Positions 17,355 to 25,579 of a stretch of DNA of 51,998 bases are shown here, one piece after another; position 1 is the stretch's first letter, and each line of letters starts with the position of its first letter. Under the pieces are notes generated by a model. It worked only from the letters and a program-made list of their open reading frames with translations, ran no database searches and had not been told where the DNA came from. The position numbers and the translations under genes were made by a program. The stretch spans positions 1 through 51,998 of the forward strand of contig NZ_JANQBK010000016.1 in assembly GCF_025370105.1 (NCBI RefSeq), in the 5' to 3' direction. Source of the DNA: Sphingomonas hylomeconis (GTDB taxonomy: Bacteria; Pseudomonadota; Alphaproteobacteria; Sphingomonadales; Sphingomonadaceae).

Positions 17355-17920
17355 GGCCGTGCCGCCGATATGCTGTTGTCACCACTGCGCGCCGCGTCAC
17401 GCGGCCCGAACACCGGCTGCCCCTTGCGCCGGCGATCGACGAAATCGGCGATGCTCGCGCTGGTCGCGTTGAGCAACGGATAGGTGCGCGATTGCGTCAG
17501 CCAGGTGGGCCGCTGCGACGGTCCGCCGCCCATCGTATCGGTCACCAGCACGACGAGCAGGAACAGCAGGCTCGACAGGATCAGTCCCTTGATCGCGCCG
17601 AACCCGAAGCCGAGCGCGCGATCGAGCGGCCCCAAGACCGAGGTGCGCGTGCGCTCGCCGATCGCGTTGGCGACCATCCGCCCGGCGAAATAGGTGATCC
17701 CGGCGATCAGCGCGAAGGCCAGCACCGCCGCGCCCGATACCGTGCCGACCACACCGGAAAGGGCCGCCGCGATCGGCGTATGGAACAGCTTCACCGCGAA
17801 CACGATCGCCACCCAAGCGAACAGCGCCAGCACTTCCGTCACGAAGCCACGCATCAGCCCGAGCCCCGCCGCACCCAGCACGGCGATCAGAACGAGAATG
17901 TCGAGTGCGGATAGTCCCAT
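17351..17920 (-). CDS. cvpA: CvpA family inner membrane protein
   Basis: The protein is 189 residues with four membrane spans in the first ~150 residues. It starts MGLSALDILVLIAVLGAAGL and has the family marks LGLMRGFVTEVLALFAW, YFAGRMVANAI and LDRALGFGFGAIKGLI. CvpA proteins affect envelope stress resistance and colicin V production. The C-terminal ~40 residues are polar. In sphingomonads it follows radA, as here, and its stop overlaps the scaffold start. Confidence 0.92.
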   Translation of the reverse strand: MGLSALDILVLIAVLGAAGLGLMRGFVTEVLALFAWVAIVFAVKLFHTPIAAALSGVVGTVSGAAVLAFALIAGITYFAGRMVANAIGERTRTSVLGPLDRALGFGFGAIKGLILSSLLFLLVVLVTDTMGGGPSQRPTWLTQSRTYPLLNATSASIADFVDRRRKGQPVFGPRDAARSGDNSISAARP

Positions 17921-17979
17921 GCGTCTGCCTTAAGCCCCGAGCCAAGTGCCAGACAGATAGAGGCGGGAGTGCGGCGGCG

Positions 17980-19356
17980 CTAGCCACGCCCGAGCATATG
18001 ATCGACGAACGTGCCGAGCGTCTTGAACCCGGTCAGGCTGAGCGGCGTCTTCTCGCCGACCAGCGCCGATGGCACCAGCGCGCGCTCGAAGCCCAATTTG
18101 CCCGCTTCCTTGAGCCTGAGCGCGCCATGCGCCACCGGGCGCAATTCGCCCGACAGCGCGATCTCGCCGAACGCCACCGCGTCCACTGGCACCGGCCGTT
18201 CGCTCAGCGCGGAGACCAACGCTGCGGCCACCGCCAGATCCGCCGCGGGATCCTGCACGCGGTATCCCCCCGCGATGTTGAGATACACTTCCGAGGTCGA
18301 GAAACTCAGGCCACATCGCGCCTCGAGCACCGCCAGCACCATCGCCAGTCGCCCCGAATCCCAGCCGACCACGGCGCGCCTGGGCGTCGCGCCGCTCGCC
18401 AGCCGCACGACCAAGGCCTGGATCTCGACCAGCACCGGCCTCGTGCCCTCCAGCGCCGGGAACACCGTCGTCCCGGTCACGCCCTCGTCACGCTGCGTCA
18501 AGAACAGCGCCGACGGATTGGCGATCTCCGCCAGCCCTTCCGCGACCATCGCGAACACGCCGATCTCATCCGTCCCGCCGAAACGGTTCTTGATCGCCCG
18601 CAGGATGCGATATTGATGGCTGCGCTCGCCTTCGAAGCTCAGCACCGTATCGACCATATGTTCGAGCACGCGGGGGCCCGCGATCGAGCCGTCCTTGGTG
18701 ACATGGCCGACCAGCACCACCGCGGTGCCGCGCTCCTTGGCGAAGCGGATCAGTTCCTGCGCCGAGGCGCGCACCTGGCTCACCGTCCCCGGCGCGCCCT
18801 CGATCAGGTCGCTGTGCATCGTCTGGATCGAATCGATCACCAGCAGGTCGGGTGGCGTGCCCTGCCCTAGCGTGGTCAGGATATCGCGCGTCGAGGTCGC
18901 CGCTGCCAGCTGCACGGGGGCATTACCGAGCCCGAGCCGCCGCGCGCGCAACCGCACCTGGTCCGCCGCCTCCTCGCCCGAGACATAGGCCACCGACCGC
19001 CCGGCCAGCGCCATCTTCGCCGCCGCCTGCAGCAGCAGGGTCGATTTGCCGATCCCCGGATCGCCGCCGATCAGTGTCGCCGATCCTTCAACGAACCCGC
19101 CGCCGAGCGCCCGGTCCAATTCGGCGATCCCGCTTGCCATCCGTTCGGGCAGCGCGATCTCCGCATCCAGCCCGACCAGCTGGAACGACCGTCCGCCCGA
19201 TTGCAGATTATGCTTGGCCTGGAACGGCGTAACGGTGCCGCCACCCGCTTCCTCGACCAGCGTGTTCCATTCCGCGCAATCCGCGCACTGCCCCGCCCAG
19301 CGATGCGACACCGAACCACACGATTGGCAGACATAGCGTTTCTGGGGTTTTGCCAT
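17980..19356 (-). CDS. radA: DNA repair protein RadA
   Basis: The protein is 458 residues from ATG 19356 (MAKPQKRYVCQSC). It has the N-terminal zinc finger CQSC...CADC (residues 10-27), Walker A GGDPGIGKST (97-106), Walker B LLVIDSIQT, the RadA-specific KNRFGGTDEIGVF motif and a C-terminal Lon-like domain (GGYRVQDPAADLAVAAALVS). RadA is a RecA-like helicase that speeds branch migration during recombination. An upstream frame extension was rejected because family members begin at this Met. Confidence 0.96.
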   Translation of the reverse strand: MAKPQKRYVCQSCGSVSHRWAGQCADCAEWNTLVEEAGGGTVTPFQAKHNLQSGGRSFQLVGLDAEIALPERMASGIAELDRALGGGFVEGSATLIGGDPGIGKSTLLLQAAAKMALAGRSVAYVSGEEAADQVRLRARRLGLGNAPVQLAAATSTRDILTTLGQGTPPDLLVIDSIQTMHSDLIEGAPGTVSQVRASAQELIRFAKERGTAVVLVGHVTKDGSIAGPRVLEHMVDTVLSFEGERSHQYRILRAIKNRFGGTDEIGVFAMVAEGLAEIANPSALFLTQRDEGVTGTTVFPALEGTRPVLVEIQALVVRLASGATPRRAVVGWDSGRLAMVLAVLEARCGLSFSTSEVYLNIAGGYRVQDPAADLAVAAALVSALSERPVPVDAVAFGEIALSGELRPVAHGALRLKEAGKLGFERALVPSALVGEKTPLSLTGFKTLGTFVDHMLGRG

Positions 19357-19459
19357 GCCGACCGGCGTAGCAGAAAGAGAACGAGAGGGGAACACCCGCA
19401 AGGACGCACGCCGCGTATGCGACCGAATTTCCTTCCCTGATAAGGAACGGGCTAGAGTA

Positions 19460-20170
19460 TCACGTCCAGGCGCGTGCCGGGATCTTCAAACCCCGCTGCA
19501 CCGCCGGCCGCGCCAGCGCGCGTTCCAGCCATGCGCCGACATTGGGAAAATCATCGAACCCGACCAGGTCGCGCGCCTCGTAGAAGGTGATCAGATTGTT
19601 GACCCAGCCGATCATCGAGATATCCGCGATCGAATAGGCCTCGCCCAGAAACCACGTCTTCCCCGCGAGCACCGCGTCCATCACGCCGAGCAGCCGCTTG
19701 GCCTCGTCGACATAGCGTCCCAGCGGCCGCTTATCCTCCCAGTCCTTGCCGGCAAACTTGTTGAAGAAGCCGAGTTGCCCGAACATCGGCCCCACGCCGC
19801 CCATCTGGAACATCAGCCACTGCGTCGCATGCCAGCGGTCGGCCGGCCCCTCGCCGAGAAACTTCCCTGTCTTCTCCGCTAGATAAAGCAGGATCGCGCC
19901 ACTTTCGAACAAGGCCAGCGGCTGCCCGCCCGGCCCGTCCGGATCGATCATCGCCGGAATCTTGCCATTGGGATTGAGCGACACGAACGCGTCCGATTTC
20001 TGATCGTTCGTGGCGAAATCCACCAGATGCGGCTCATAGGCCAGGCCGGTTTCCTCCAGCATGATCGCCGCCTTCACGCCATTGGGGGTGGGCAGCGAAT
20101 AGAGCTGGATCCGCGTCGGATCCGCCGCGGGCCAGCGTGCCGTGATCGGGAAATTCGACAGGTCGGTCAT
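19460..20170 (-). CDS. glutathione S-transferase family protein (YghU/YfcG-like)
   Basis: The protein is 236 residues. The thioredoxin-like N-terminal domain has IQLYSLPTPNGVKAAIMLEE, with the Thr-Pro-Asn active-site region typical of nu-class enzymes, and NPNGKIPAM and FESGAILLYLAEKTGKF, which bind glutathione. The C-terminal helical domain has WLMFQMGGVGPMFGQ and YSIADISMIGWV. Nu-class members (YfcG, YghU) act as disulfide-bond reductases. The start at 20170 gives the usual length. Confidence 0.92.
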   Translation of the reverse strand: MTDLSNFPITARWPAADPTRIQLYSLPTPNGVKAAIMLEETGLAYEPHLVDFATNDQKSDAFVSLNPNGKIPAMIDPDGPGGQPLALFESGAILLYLAEKTGKFLGEGPADRWHATQWLMFQMGGVGPMFGQLGFFNKFAGKDWEDKRPLGRYVDEAKRLLGVMDAVLAGKTWFLGEAYSIADISMIGWVNNLITFYEARDLVGFDDFPNVGAWLERALARPAVQRGLKIPARAWT

Positions 20171-20223
20171 CGCGAAACTCTCCTTGATTGGTCGAGAGAT
20201 AGTCACGTCGCTTGGCATTCGCT

Positions 20224-21384
20224 ATGCCCCCGCGCACCATGCAGCCGACGGATATCCGTGTCGCCATCTTCAGCGGCAATTACAATTACACGCGGGATGG
20301 CGCCAATCAGGCGCTGAACCTGCTCGTTCGCCATCTCCTTGCCCGCGGCGTGACGGTGCGCGTCTATTCGCCGACCAGCCGCCGCCCCGCCTTCGCGCCA
20401 GCCGGCGATCTGGTCAGCGTGCCGGCGATCAAGCTGCCGGGCCGCGCCGAATACAAGTTCGCGCGCGGCCTGCCCGCCGCGATCCGCCGCGATATCGCGG
20501 CGTTCGCGCCCAACATCATCCATGTCTCCGCGCCCGAACTGCTCGGTCACCGCGCCGTCAGTTATGCGCGCCGCCACGGCATCTGTTCGGTCGCCTCGCT
20601 GCACACGCGATTCGAAACCTATCCGCGCTATTACGGCCTGGGCGGCATCGCACCGCTGATGATCCGTCTCCTGACGCGCTTCTACAACCGCGTCGATCAG
20701 GTCGTCGTGCCCAGCCCGAGCATCCGCACCTTATTGCACGAATGGGGCGTCACCACCCCGATCGGCATCTGGTCGCGCGGGATCGATCATGATCGTTTCA
20801 AGCCCGAGCGCCGCGATCTCGCCTGGCGCCGCGCACTCGGCATCGCCGATGCCGACAAAGTGGTCGGCTTTCTCGGCCGGCTGGTGAAGGAAAAGGGGCT
20901 CGACGTGTTCGCCGACGTGGTCACCGAGCTCAAGCGTCGCGGCGTCGCACACAAGGTGCTGATCGTCGGCAAGGGGCCGGCGCAGGCGTGGTTCGCCGAA
21001 CGCGCGCACGACGCGATCTTCGCCGGATTCCTGTCGGGCAACGATCTTGGGCGCGCAGTCGCCTCGATGGACGTGTTCTTCAACCCGTCCGTCACCGAGA
21101 CGTTCGGCAACGTCACGACCGAGGCGATGGCCTGCGGCGTTCCGGTGGTGGCCGCACGCGCGACCGGCGCGGTCGATCTGATCGAGGACGGCGTCGATGG
21201 CTACCTCGTCCCGCCGCGCGATGTGACCGCCTATGCCGATGCGATCGCCACGTTCGTGGAAAACGACGAGGCCCGCCGCGCGGCGGGCGCGGCAGGCCAC
21301 GCCAAGGCGGCGGGCTATCAGTGGGACAAGGCCAATGAGAGCGTGATCGACGCCTATCTCGCGGTGCTGAAGCGGCGGGCGTAA
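20224..21384 (+). CDS. GT4-type glycosyltransferase, likely mannosyltransferase-like
   Basis: The protein is 386 residues from ATG 20224 (ATG 20239 is possible). The N-terminal acceptor domain begins RVAIFSGNYNYTRDGANQ and the C-terminal donor domain has VVGFLGRLVKEKGLDVF and the E-x7-E region FFNPSVTETFGNVTTEAMA. It resembles glycolipid alpha-mannosyltransferases (MgtA/PimB type) that add sugars to lipids, so it may modify membrane glycosphingolipids or other glycolipids, an inference. It is divergent from the GST gene with only about 50 bases between starts and stands as a single gene. Confidence 0.88.
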   Translation: MPPRTMQPTDIRVAIFSGNYNYTRDGANQALNLLVRHLLARGVTVRVYSPTSRRPAFAPAGDLVSVPAIKLPGRAEYKFARGLPAAIRRDIAAFAPNIIHVSAPELLGHRAVSYARRHGICSVASLHTRFETYPRYYGLGGIAPLMIRLLTRFYNRVDQVVVPSPSIRTLLHEWGVTTPIGIWSRGIDHDRFKPERRDLAWRRALGIADADKVVGFLGRLVKEKGLDVFADVVTELKRRGVAHKVLIVGKGPAQAWFAERAHDAIFAGFLSGNDLGRAVASMDVFFNPSVTETFGNVTTEAMACGVPVVAARATGAVDLIEDGVDGYLVPPRDVTAYADAIATFVENDEARRAAGAAGHAKAAGYQWDKANESVIDAYLAVLKRRA

Positions 21385-21410
21385 TTTCCCTCCCACCGGG
21401 AGAGGGAAAT
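21384..21410. terminator. hairpin between convergent genes
   Basis: A 9-bp stem ATTTCCCTC (21384-21392) pairs with GAGGGAAAT (21402-21410) between the glycosyltransferase and DUF2218 genes. The A/T ends give a weak U-tract on both strands, so it is a plausible bidirectional terminator. Confidence 0.65.
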
Positions 21411-21415
21411 GGACG

Positions 21416-21733
21416 CTACCGCCAATCGAACGTCAGCGGTGCTTCGCGAAACGCAAAGCGGTCCAGATGCCGCGCCACCGCCCCTTTCAACGCGTCCAGC
21501 TGCCCCTCGGCCGAGGCATCGATCCGCACCGCCAGCGCGTCCGCACCGGCGTCGAACGTCACCAGCGCATCCGCCGGCCAGTCCGCCCCGCGCGCATCCC
21601 TGGGAAACACGACGGTGCCATGATCGGGGGTGAACGCGACCGCCAGATTGTGCTGCCAATGCTTGCACAGCTGCTGGAGATATTTGCTGCCCGCGGCGGT
21701 CGGCACCGAGGCGCTTGCGCTCACCGCGCTCAT
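21416..21733 (-). CDS. DUF2218 domain protein
   Basis: The protein is 105 residues. The pattern KYLQQLCKHWQHNLAVAFT and the C-terminal GAVARHLDRFAFREAPLTFDW identify the DUF2218 family. These proteins often accompany siderophore-interacting reductases and PadR regulators, which points to a role in iron or siderophore handling, but biochemistry is lacking. The start overlaps the PadR gene's stop by 4 bases, so the two form one operon. No reductase gene is adjacent here. Confidence 0.85.
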   Translation of the reverse strand: MSAVSASASVPTAAGSKYLQQLCKHWQHNLAVAFTPDHGTVVFPRDARGADWPADALVTFDAGADALAVRIDASAEGQLDALKGAVARHLDRFAFREAPLTFDWR

Positions 21734-22356
21734 TTCAGCCGCTCGATCTTCTGGGCGACCTCGTCGAGCAGGGCCGCCACGTCGTGCAGCGTATCGGCAT
21801 CGAGCTCCTCGCTCAGCCGCTGGTGCAGCACCTGCCGCAGATTGCCCATCGCGCGCCGCACCGGCCCGCCATCGGTCCGCTGCCGCTCGGCGCCGACTTC
21901 CGCCAGCCGCGCGAACAGCGCCTCGACCTCCGCCTCGCGCTCGGTCAGCAAGGCCTGCCCCGCCACGGTGATCGCGAACTGCTTCTTGGCGCCCTCCGCC
22001 TTCTGCTCCTCGATCATGCCCATATCGTCGAGCATGGTGATCGTCGGATAGATCACGCCCGGGCTCGGGGCGTAGGCGCCACTGCTGCGCTGTTCGATCT
22101 CGCGGATCAAGTCGTAGCCATGGCGTGGCTGCTCCGCGATCAGCTTGAGCAGCACGAGCCGCAGCTCGCCGGAATCGAACATCCGCCGCCCGCGTCCCGG
22201 GCCTCGCCCGGGCCCACGCCCGTCATCGTCGCCACCCCAGCGCACGCTGAACCCGCCGGCGCCGAAGCCGCCGCGCCCGCCGAACCCGCCATGCCGCATG
22301 CCATGCCGCTCGCGACGGCCATGGCAACCACGGCCAACGCTTTCAAAAATCATCAT
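21730..22356 (-). CDS. PadR family transcriptional regulator with Gly/Arg-rich N-terminus
   Basis: The protein is 208 residues. The first ~58 residues are Gly/Arg/His-rich (RHGGFGGRGGFGAGGFS, GRGPGRGPGRGRR), a likely disordered, nucleic-acid-friendly extension. The winged-helix domain follows: ELRLVLLKLIAEQPRHGYDL and YAPSPGVIYPTITMLDDMG are clear PadR motifs, and a C-terminal helical dimerisation part ends the protein. Start ATG 22356 has AAAGGAC 7 bases upstream. His-rich PadR proteins of this type have been linked to metal sensing; here the ligand is unknown. A perfect palindrome just upstream is a candidate self-operator. Confidence 0.92.
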   Translation of the reverse strand: MMIFESVGRGCHGRRERHGMRHGGFGGRGGFGAGGFSVRWGGDDDGRGPGRGPGRGRRMFDSGELRLVLLKLIAEQPRHGYDLIREIEQRSSGAYAPSPGVIYPTITMLDDMGMIEEQKAEGAKKQFAITVAGQALLTEREAEVEALFARLAEVGAERQRTDGGPVRRAMGNLRQVLHQRLSEELDADTLHDVAALLDEVAQKIERLK

Positions 22357-22388
22357 GAGAATCGTCCTTTTACCAATTCGATATGCTG

Positions 22389-22400
22389 AAGATATATCTT
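22389..22400. promoter_or_regulatory. candidate PadR operator
   Basis: AAGATATATCTT is a perfect 12-bp palindrome 33 bases upstream of the PadR start, in an AT-rich island within GC-rich DNA. A partial copy (CGATATG) lies just beside it at 22379-22385. PadR regulators commonly repress their own operon by binding AT-rich inverted repeats, so this is a probable autoregulatory site. Confidence 0.55.
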
Positions 22401-22437
22401 AGATTGTTTTGCGCAAGACCCCACCCGATGATTTTTC

Positions 22438-22522
22438 GTCATCCTGACGAGAGTGAGGATCCATAGCGCCTCACTGACGGCGGGTATGGGGCGCGATGGA
22501 TCCTGACTTTCGTCAGGATGAC
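22438..22522. repeat. inverted pair of REP-like palindromes
   Basis: Two 27-base arms, 22438-22464 and 22496-22522, are inverted copies with 25 of 27 positions matching and a 31-base spacer. Each arm is itself a hairpin (TCCTGAC-TTTC-GTCAGGA in the right arm). This 'CATCCTGACGAAAGTCAGGATCC' type of element is common in sphingomonad genomes (from memory). It lies between the divergent PadR and rarA genes. Confidence 0.8.
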
Positions 22523-22561
22523 GGCTGGTTAGGACAGCGTACCGCGCCTATCTTCCGCGCA

Positions 22562-23881
22562 ATGGCCGATCTTTTCGCACCCTTCGATCCTCCCGCCGTT
22601 ACGGCACCGCCGGAGAACGCGCCGCTCGCCGACCGCCTGCGCCCTCGCGACCTGTCGGAAGTCGTCGGGCAGGATCATATCACCGGTCCGGACGGCGCGA
22701 TCGGCCGGATGGTCGCCGCCGGACGATTGTCCTCGATGATCCTGTGGGGCCCGCCCGGCACCGGCAAGACAACGATCGCGCGGCTGCTCGCCGACGCTGT
22801 GGACCTGCGCTTCGTCGCCATCTCCGCCGTCTTCTCCGGCGTTGCCGATCTCAAAAAGGCGTTCGCCGAGGCGCGCGAGCACGCCCGCATTGGCAAGCGC
22901 ACGCTGCTTTTCGTGGACGAGATCCACCGCTTCAACCGCGCGCAGCAGGACGGTTTCCTGCCCTATGTCGAGGACGGCACCGTCACGCTGGTCGGCGCCA
23001 CCACCGAGAATCCCTCGTTCGAGCTCAACGCTGCCGTGCTCAGCCGCGCGCAGGTGCTGATCCTGCATCGGCTCGACGCCGCTGCGCTGACGCTGCTGCT
23101 GGATCGCGCCGAGAAGGCCGAAGGCCGCCCGCTGCCGCTTACCCCGGCCGCGCGCGACGCGATGGTTGCGCAGGCCGATGGCGACGGCCGCTTCCTGCTC
23201 AACCAGGCGGAAACCCTGTTCTCGGTCGACCTGCCCGAACCGCTCGATCCCGCCGGCCTGTCCGCCTTCCTGCAGCGCCGGGTCGCGGTGTACGACAAGG
23301 ATCGCGAGGGGCATTACAACCTGATCAGCGCGCTGCATAAATCGATCCGCGGCAGCGATCCGCAGGCCGCGCTCTATTATCTCGCGCGCATGCTCACCGC
23401 CGGCGAGGAACCGCTGTTCCTGCTGCGCCGGCTGACCCGCGCGGCGGTCGAGGATATCGGCCTCGCCGACCCGCAGGCGCTGGTCCAGTGCATCGCCGCC
23501 AAGGATACCTACGATTTCCTCGGCAGCCCGGAGGGCGAACTGGCGATCGCGCAGGCCTGCCTGTATCTCGCCACCGCCCCCAAATCGAACGCGACATACA
23601 AGGCGCAGAAGGCGGCGTGGCGCTCGGCCAAGGAAACCGGCAGCCTGATGCCGCCCGACAATATCCTCAACGCCCCCACCAAGCTGATGAAGGAGATCGG
23701 CTACGGCAAGGGCTATGCCTATGATCACGATACCGAGGAGGGGTTCTCCGGCGCCAATTACTGGCCGGCGGACATGACCCCGCAGACCTTCTACGAGCCG
23801 ACCGGGCGCGGCATGGAAAAGCGCATCGGCGAACGGATGGCGTGGTGGCAGGAGATGCGCGATGCACAGAACGGTTCTTAG
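22562..23881 (+). CDS. rarA: replication-associated recombination protein RarA (MgsA)
   Basis: The protein is 439 residues from ATG 22562. It is a AAA+ clamp-loader-like ATPase with LRPRDLSEVVGQDHI, Walker A LWGPPGTGKTT (residues 61-71), Walker B LLFVDEIHRFN, sensor ATTENPSFELNAAVLSR and the C-terminal tetramerisation region (SIRGSDPQAALYYLARML, SNATYKAQKAAW). RarA acts at stalled replication forks. A longer frame starting at 22496 begins inside the repeat and is not the real start. Its end overlaps the serine hydrolase gene by 20 bases. Confidence 0.95.
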   Translation: MADLFAPFDPPAVTAPPENAPLADRLRPRDLSEVVGQDHITGPDGAIGRMVAAGRLSSMILWGPPGTGKTTIARLLADAVDLRFVAISAVFSGVADLKKAFAEAREHARIGKRTLLFVDEIHRFNRAQQDGFLPYVEDGTVTLVGATTENPSFELNAAVLSRAQVLILHRLDAAALTLLLDRAEKAEGRPLPLTPAARDAMVAQADGDGRFLLNQAETLFSVDLPEPLDPAGLSAFLQRRVAVYDKDREGHYNLISALHKSIRGSDPQAALYYLARMLTAGEEPLFLLRRLTRAAVEDIGLADPQALVQCIAAKDTYDFLGSPEGELAIAQACLYLATAPKSNATYKAQKAAWRSAKETGSLMPPDNILNAPTKLMKEIGYGKGYAYDHDTEEGFSGANYWPADMTPQTFYEPTGRGMEKRIGERMAWWQEMRDAQNGS

Positions 23882-25241
23882 CTTGATCGCGCTGTCGCTC
23901 GCCGCACCGGTCGCGGCGCAACCGGCCACGCCGACGCTCTATCAGCGGCAGATCGCCGCCGGATACAAGGCGCTGACCCTGTGCTCGGCGATGTTCAACG
24001 CCGGGCGCCGCCAGGCGGACGTCGAGGCGCTGGAGCTGAAGGGCATCTATCCGGAATATGACGCGCTCGTGCCGACCCTGCCGGTTGCGATCGATGAAGG
24101 GCGCGTCAGCGTTGCGGTTGCCTATGCCCCCGCCATGCCGCCCCGCGTGGCGCGCTGGCAGGCGAATGACGGCTGCACGATCCTCCCGCCCGGCAGTGAT
24201 CCGCTCGCCGTGACGTCGTTCAGCCTCCATCGACCACAGCCGCGCCCCGGCAGCGCCGCGCGGTGGCCGCAGGGCGATGGCGGCATCGCGTCACTGCCCG
24301 CCCCCGTGCTGGATGCCACCGTCGCCCGCGCGTTCGACCGTGCCAGTTACGGCTCGGGCGCGGAAACGGTGAGCGTGGTCGTATTGCGCAACGGAAAACT
24401 CGTTGCCGAACGGTACGCACCGGGCTTCGGGCCGTTCACCGCCAACCGCACCTGGTCGGTCGCCAAGAGCATCACCGGCACGTTGGCGGGCATGGCCGTA
24501 AAGGCCGGCGAGGTCAGGGTCGAGGCGCCGGCCGATATTCTCACCTGGCACATGCCGTCGCTGCGCCTGCCTGATCCCCGCGCGGCGATCACGCTCGACA
24601 ATCTGTTGCGCATGGGATCCGGCCTGCACAGCGACACTGCCGGCAACCGCACGGATGCGATCTATTTCGGCGGTGTCCCCGTCGACGAGGAAACCATCGC
24701 CTGGCCGCTCGAGGCCAGGCCCGGCACACGCTTCCGCTATGCCAATAACGATATCCTGCTCGTCGCGCAGTTGCTGATGGCGACGAACCCTGACGAACAG
24801 CCGGAAAACTATGCCGATCACCGGCTATTCGCGCCGCTCGGCATGGATCACACGATCGCCGAACGCGACTGGCATGGCAATTACGTGCTGTCCAGCCAGG
24901 TGTGGAGCACGGCGCGCGACTTTGCCCGGCTCGGCCAGTTCTGGCTCCAGGACGGTGTGTGGGCCGGCCGGCGCATGCTGCCTGCCGGCTGGATGAAGTA
25001 CATGACCACGCCCTCCGGCCCACAGCCCGAGAACGGCCCGGGCTATGGCGCGACGCTGTGGCTGTTCGGCCCGACGCAAGGCCTGCCCGAGGGCAGCTAT
25101 GCGGCGCAGGGTAATCGCGGGCAGTATATCATGGTTATTCCGTCGCAGCAGCTCGTCGTCGTGCGGCGCGGCGAGGATCCCGGCGCGGCGCGGTTCGACA
25201 TTGCCAGGTTCGCCGCCGATGTGGCGGCGGCGACCAAGTGA
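23862..25241 (+). CDS. serine hydrolase, class C beta-lactamase-like, periplasmic
   Basis: The protein is 459 residues with a signal peptide (LIALSLAAPVAA|QPA). The catalytic domain has the SxxK motif SVAK (in TWSVAKSITG) and the YxN motif YAN (RFRYANND), the hallmark of penicillin-binding-protein-like serine hydrolases; the third motif region reads QGNRGQ. The first ~150 residues are an unusual extension with two cysteines. The family includes esterases, D-amino-acid peptidases and 6-aminohexanoate-dimer hydrolase-like enzymes, so real beta-lactamase activity is not implied. It overlaps rarA by 20 bases and the next gene by 4 (GTGA). Confidence 0.85.
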   Translation: MHRTVLSLIALSLAAPVAAQPATPTLYQRQIAAGYKALTLCSAMFNAGRRQADVEALELKGIYPEYDALVPTLPVAIDEGRVSVAVAYAPAMPPRVARWQANDGCTILPPGSDPLAVTSFSLHRPQPRPGSAARWPQGDGGIASLPAPVLDATVARAFDRASYGSGAETVSVVVLRNGKLVAERYAPGFGPFTANRTWSVAKSITGTLAGMAVKAGEVRVEAPADILTWHMPSLRLPDPRAAITLDNLLRMGSGLHSDTAGNRTDAIYFGGVPVDEETIAWPLEARPGTRFRYANNDILLVAQLLMATNPDEQPENYADHRLFAPLGMDHTIAERDWHGNYVLSSQVWSTARDFARLGQFWLQDGVWAGRRMLPAGWMKYMTTPSGPQPENGPGYGATLWLFGPTQGLPEGSYAAQGNRGQYIMVIPSQQLVVVRRGEDPGAARFDIARFAADVAAATK

Positions 25242-25579
25242 ACGACTGGGCCGCGGTCGTCGGCTTCGCGCTTACCCTGCCCGATACCTATATGGATCCG
25301 TTCTACGGCACCCCCTGCCCCAAGGTGAACAAGAAGGCGTTCGTCTCACCCGGCGGCGAAGCGGGGAGCTTCCACGTCATGTCGCCGCATGGCGAAAAGG
25401 CGATCCTGCTGCAAACCGATCCCGATACCTTCTGGCAGACGCCGCATTACGCCAACTGGCCCGGCCTGCTCGTGCGCTACGGTTCGGCCGATCCCCAGCG
25501 CGTGTGCGACGTCATCCGCCGCGCCTGGTGGGACCGGGCGAGCAAGGCGCAACGGCTGGCGTTCGGCGACCGCCCCTGA
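25238..25579 (+). CDS. MmcQ/YjbR family DNA-binding-like protein
   Basis: The protein is 113 residues from GTG 25238, overlapping the hydrolase stop (GTGA). It shows the MmcQ/YjbR fold features: FALTLPDTYMDPFYGTPCPK, VNKKAFVSPGG, the 'ILLQTDPDTFWQTPHYANWP' segment and a terminal IRRAWWDRASKAQ helix. The family adopts a CyaY-like (double-wing) fold and is usually of unknown function. It lies in a chain of coupled genes. Confidence 0.88.
   Translation: MNDWAAVVGFALTLPDTYMDPFYGTPCPKVNKKAFVSPGGEAGSFHVMSPHGEKAILLQTDPDTFWQTPHYANWPGLLVRYGSADPQRVCDVIRRAWWDRASKAQRLAFGDRP

Noticed and set aside
22496..22561. Earlier ATG for rarA at 22496
   Set aside because: It falls within the right arm of the palindromic repeat and adds residues no RarA protein has.
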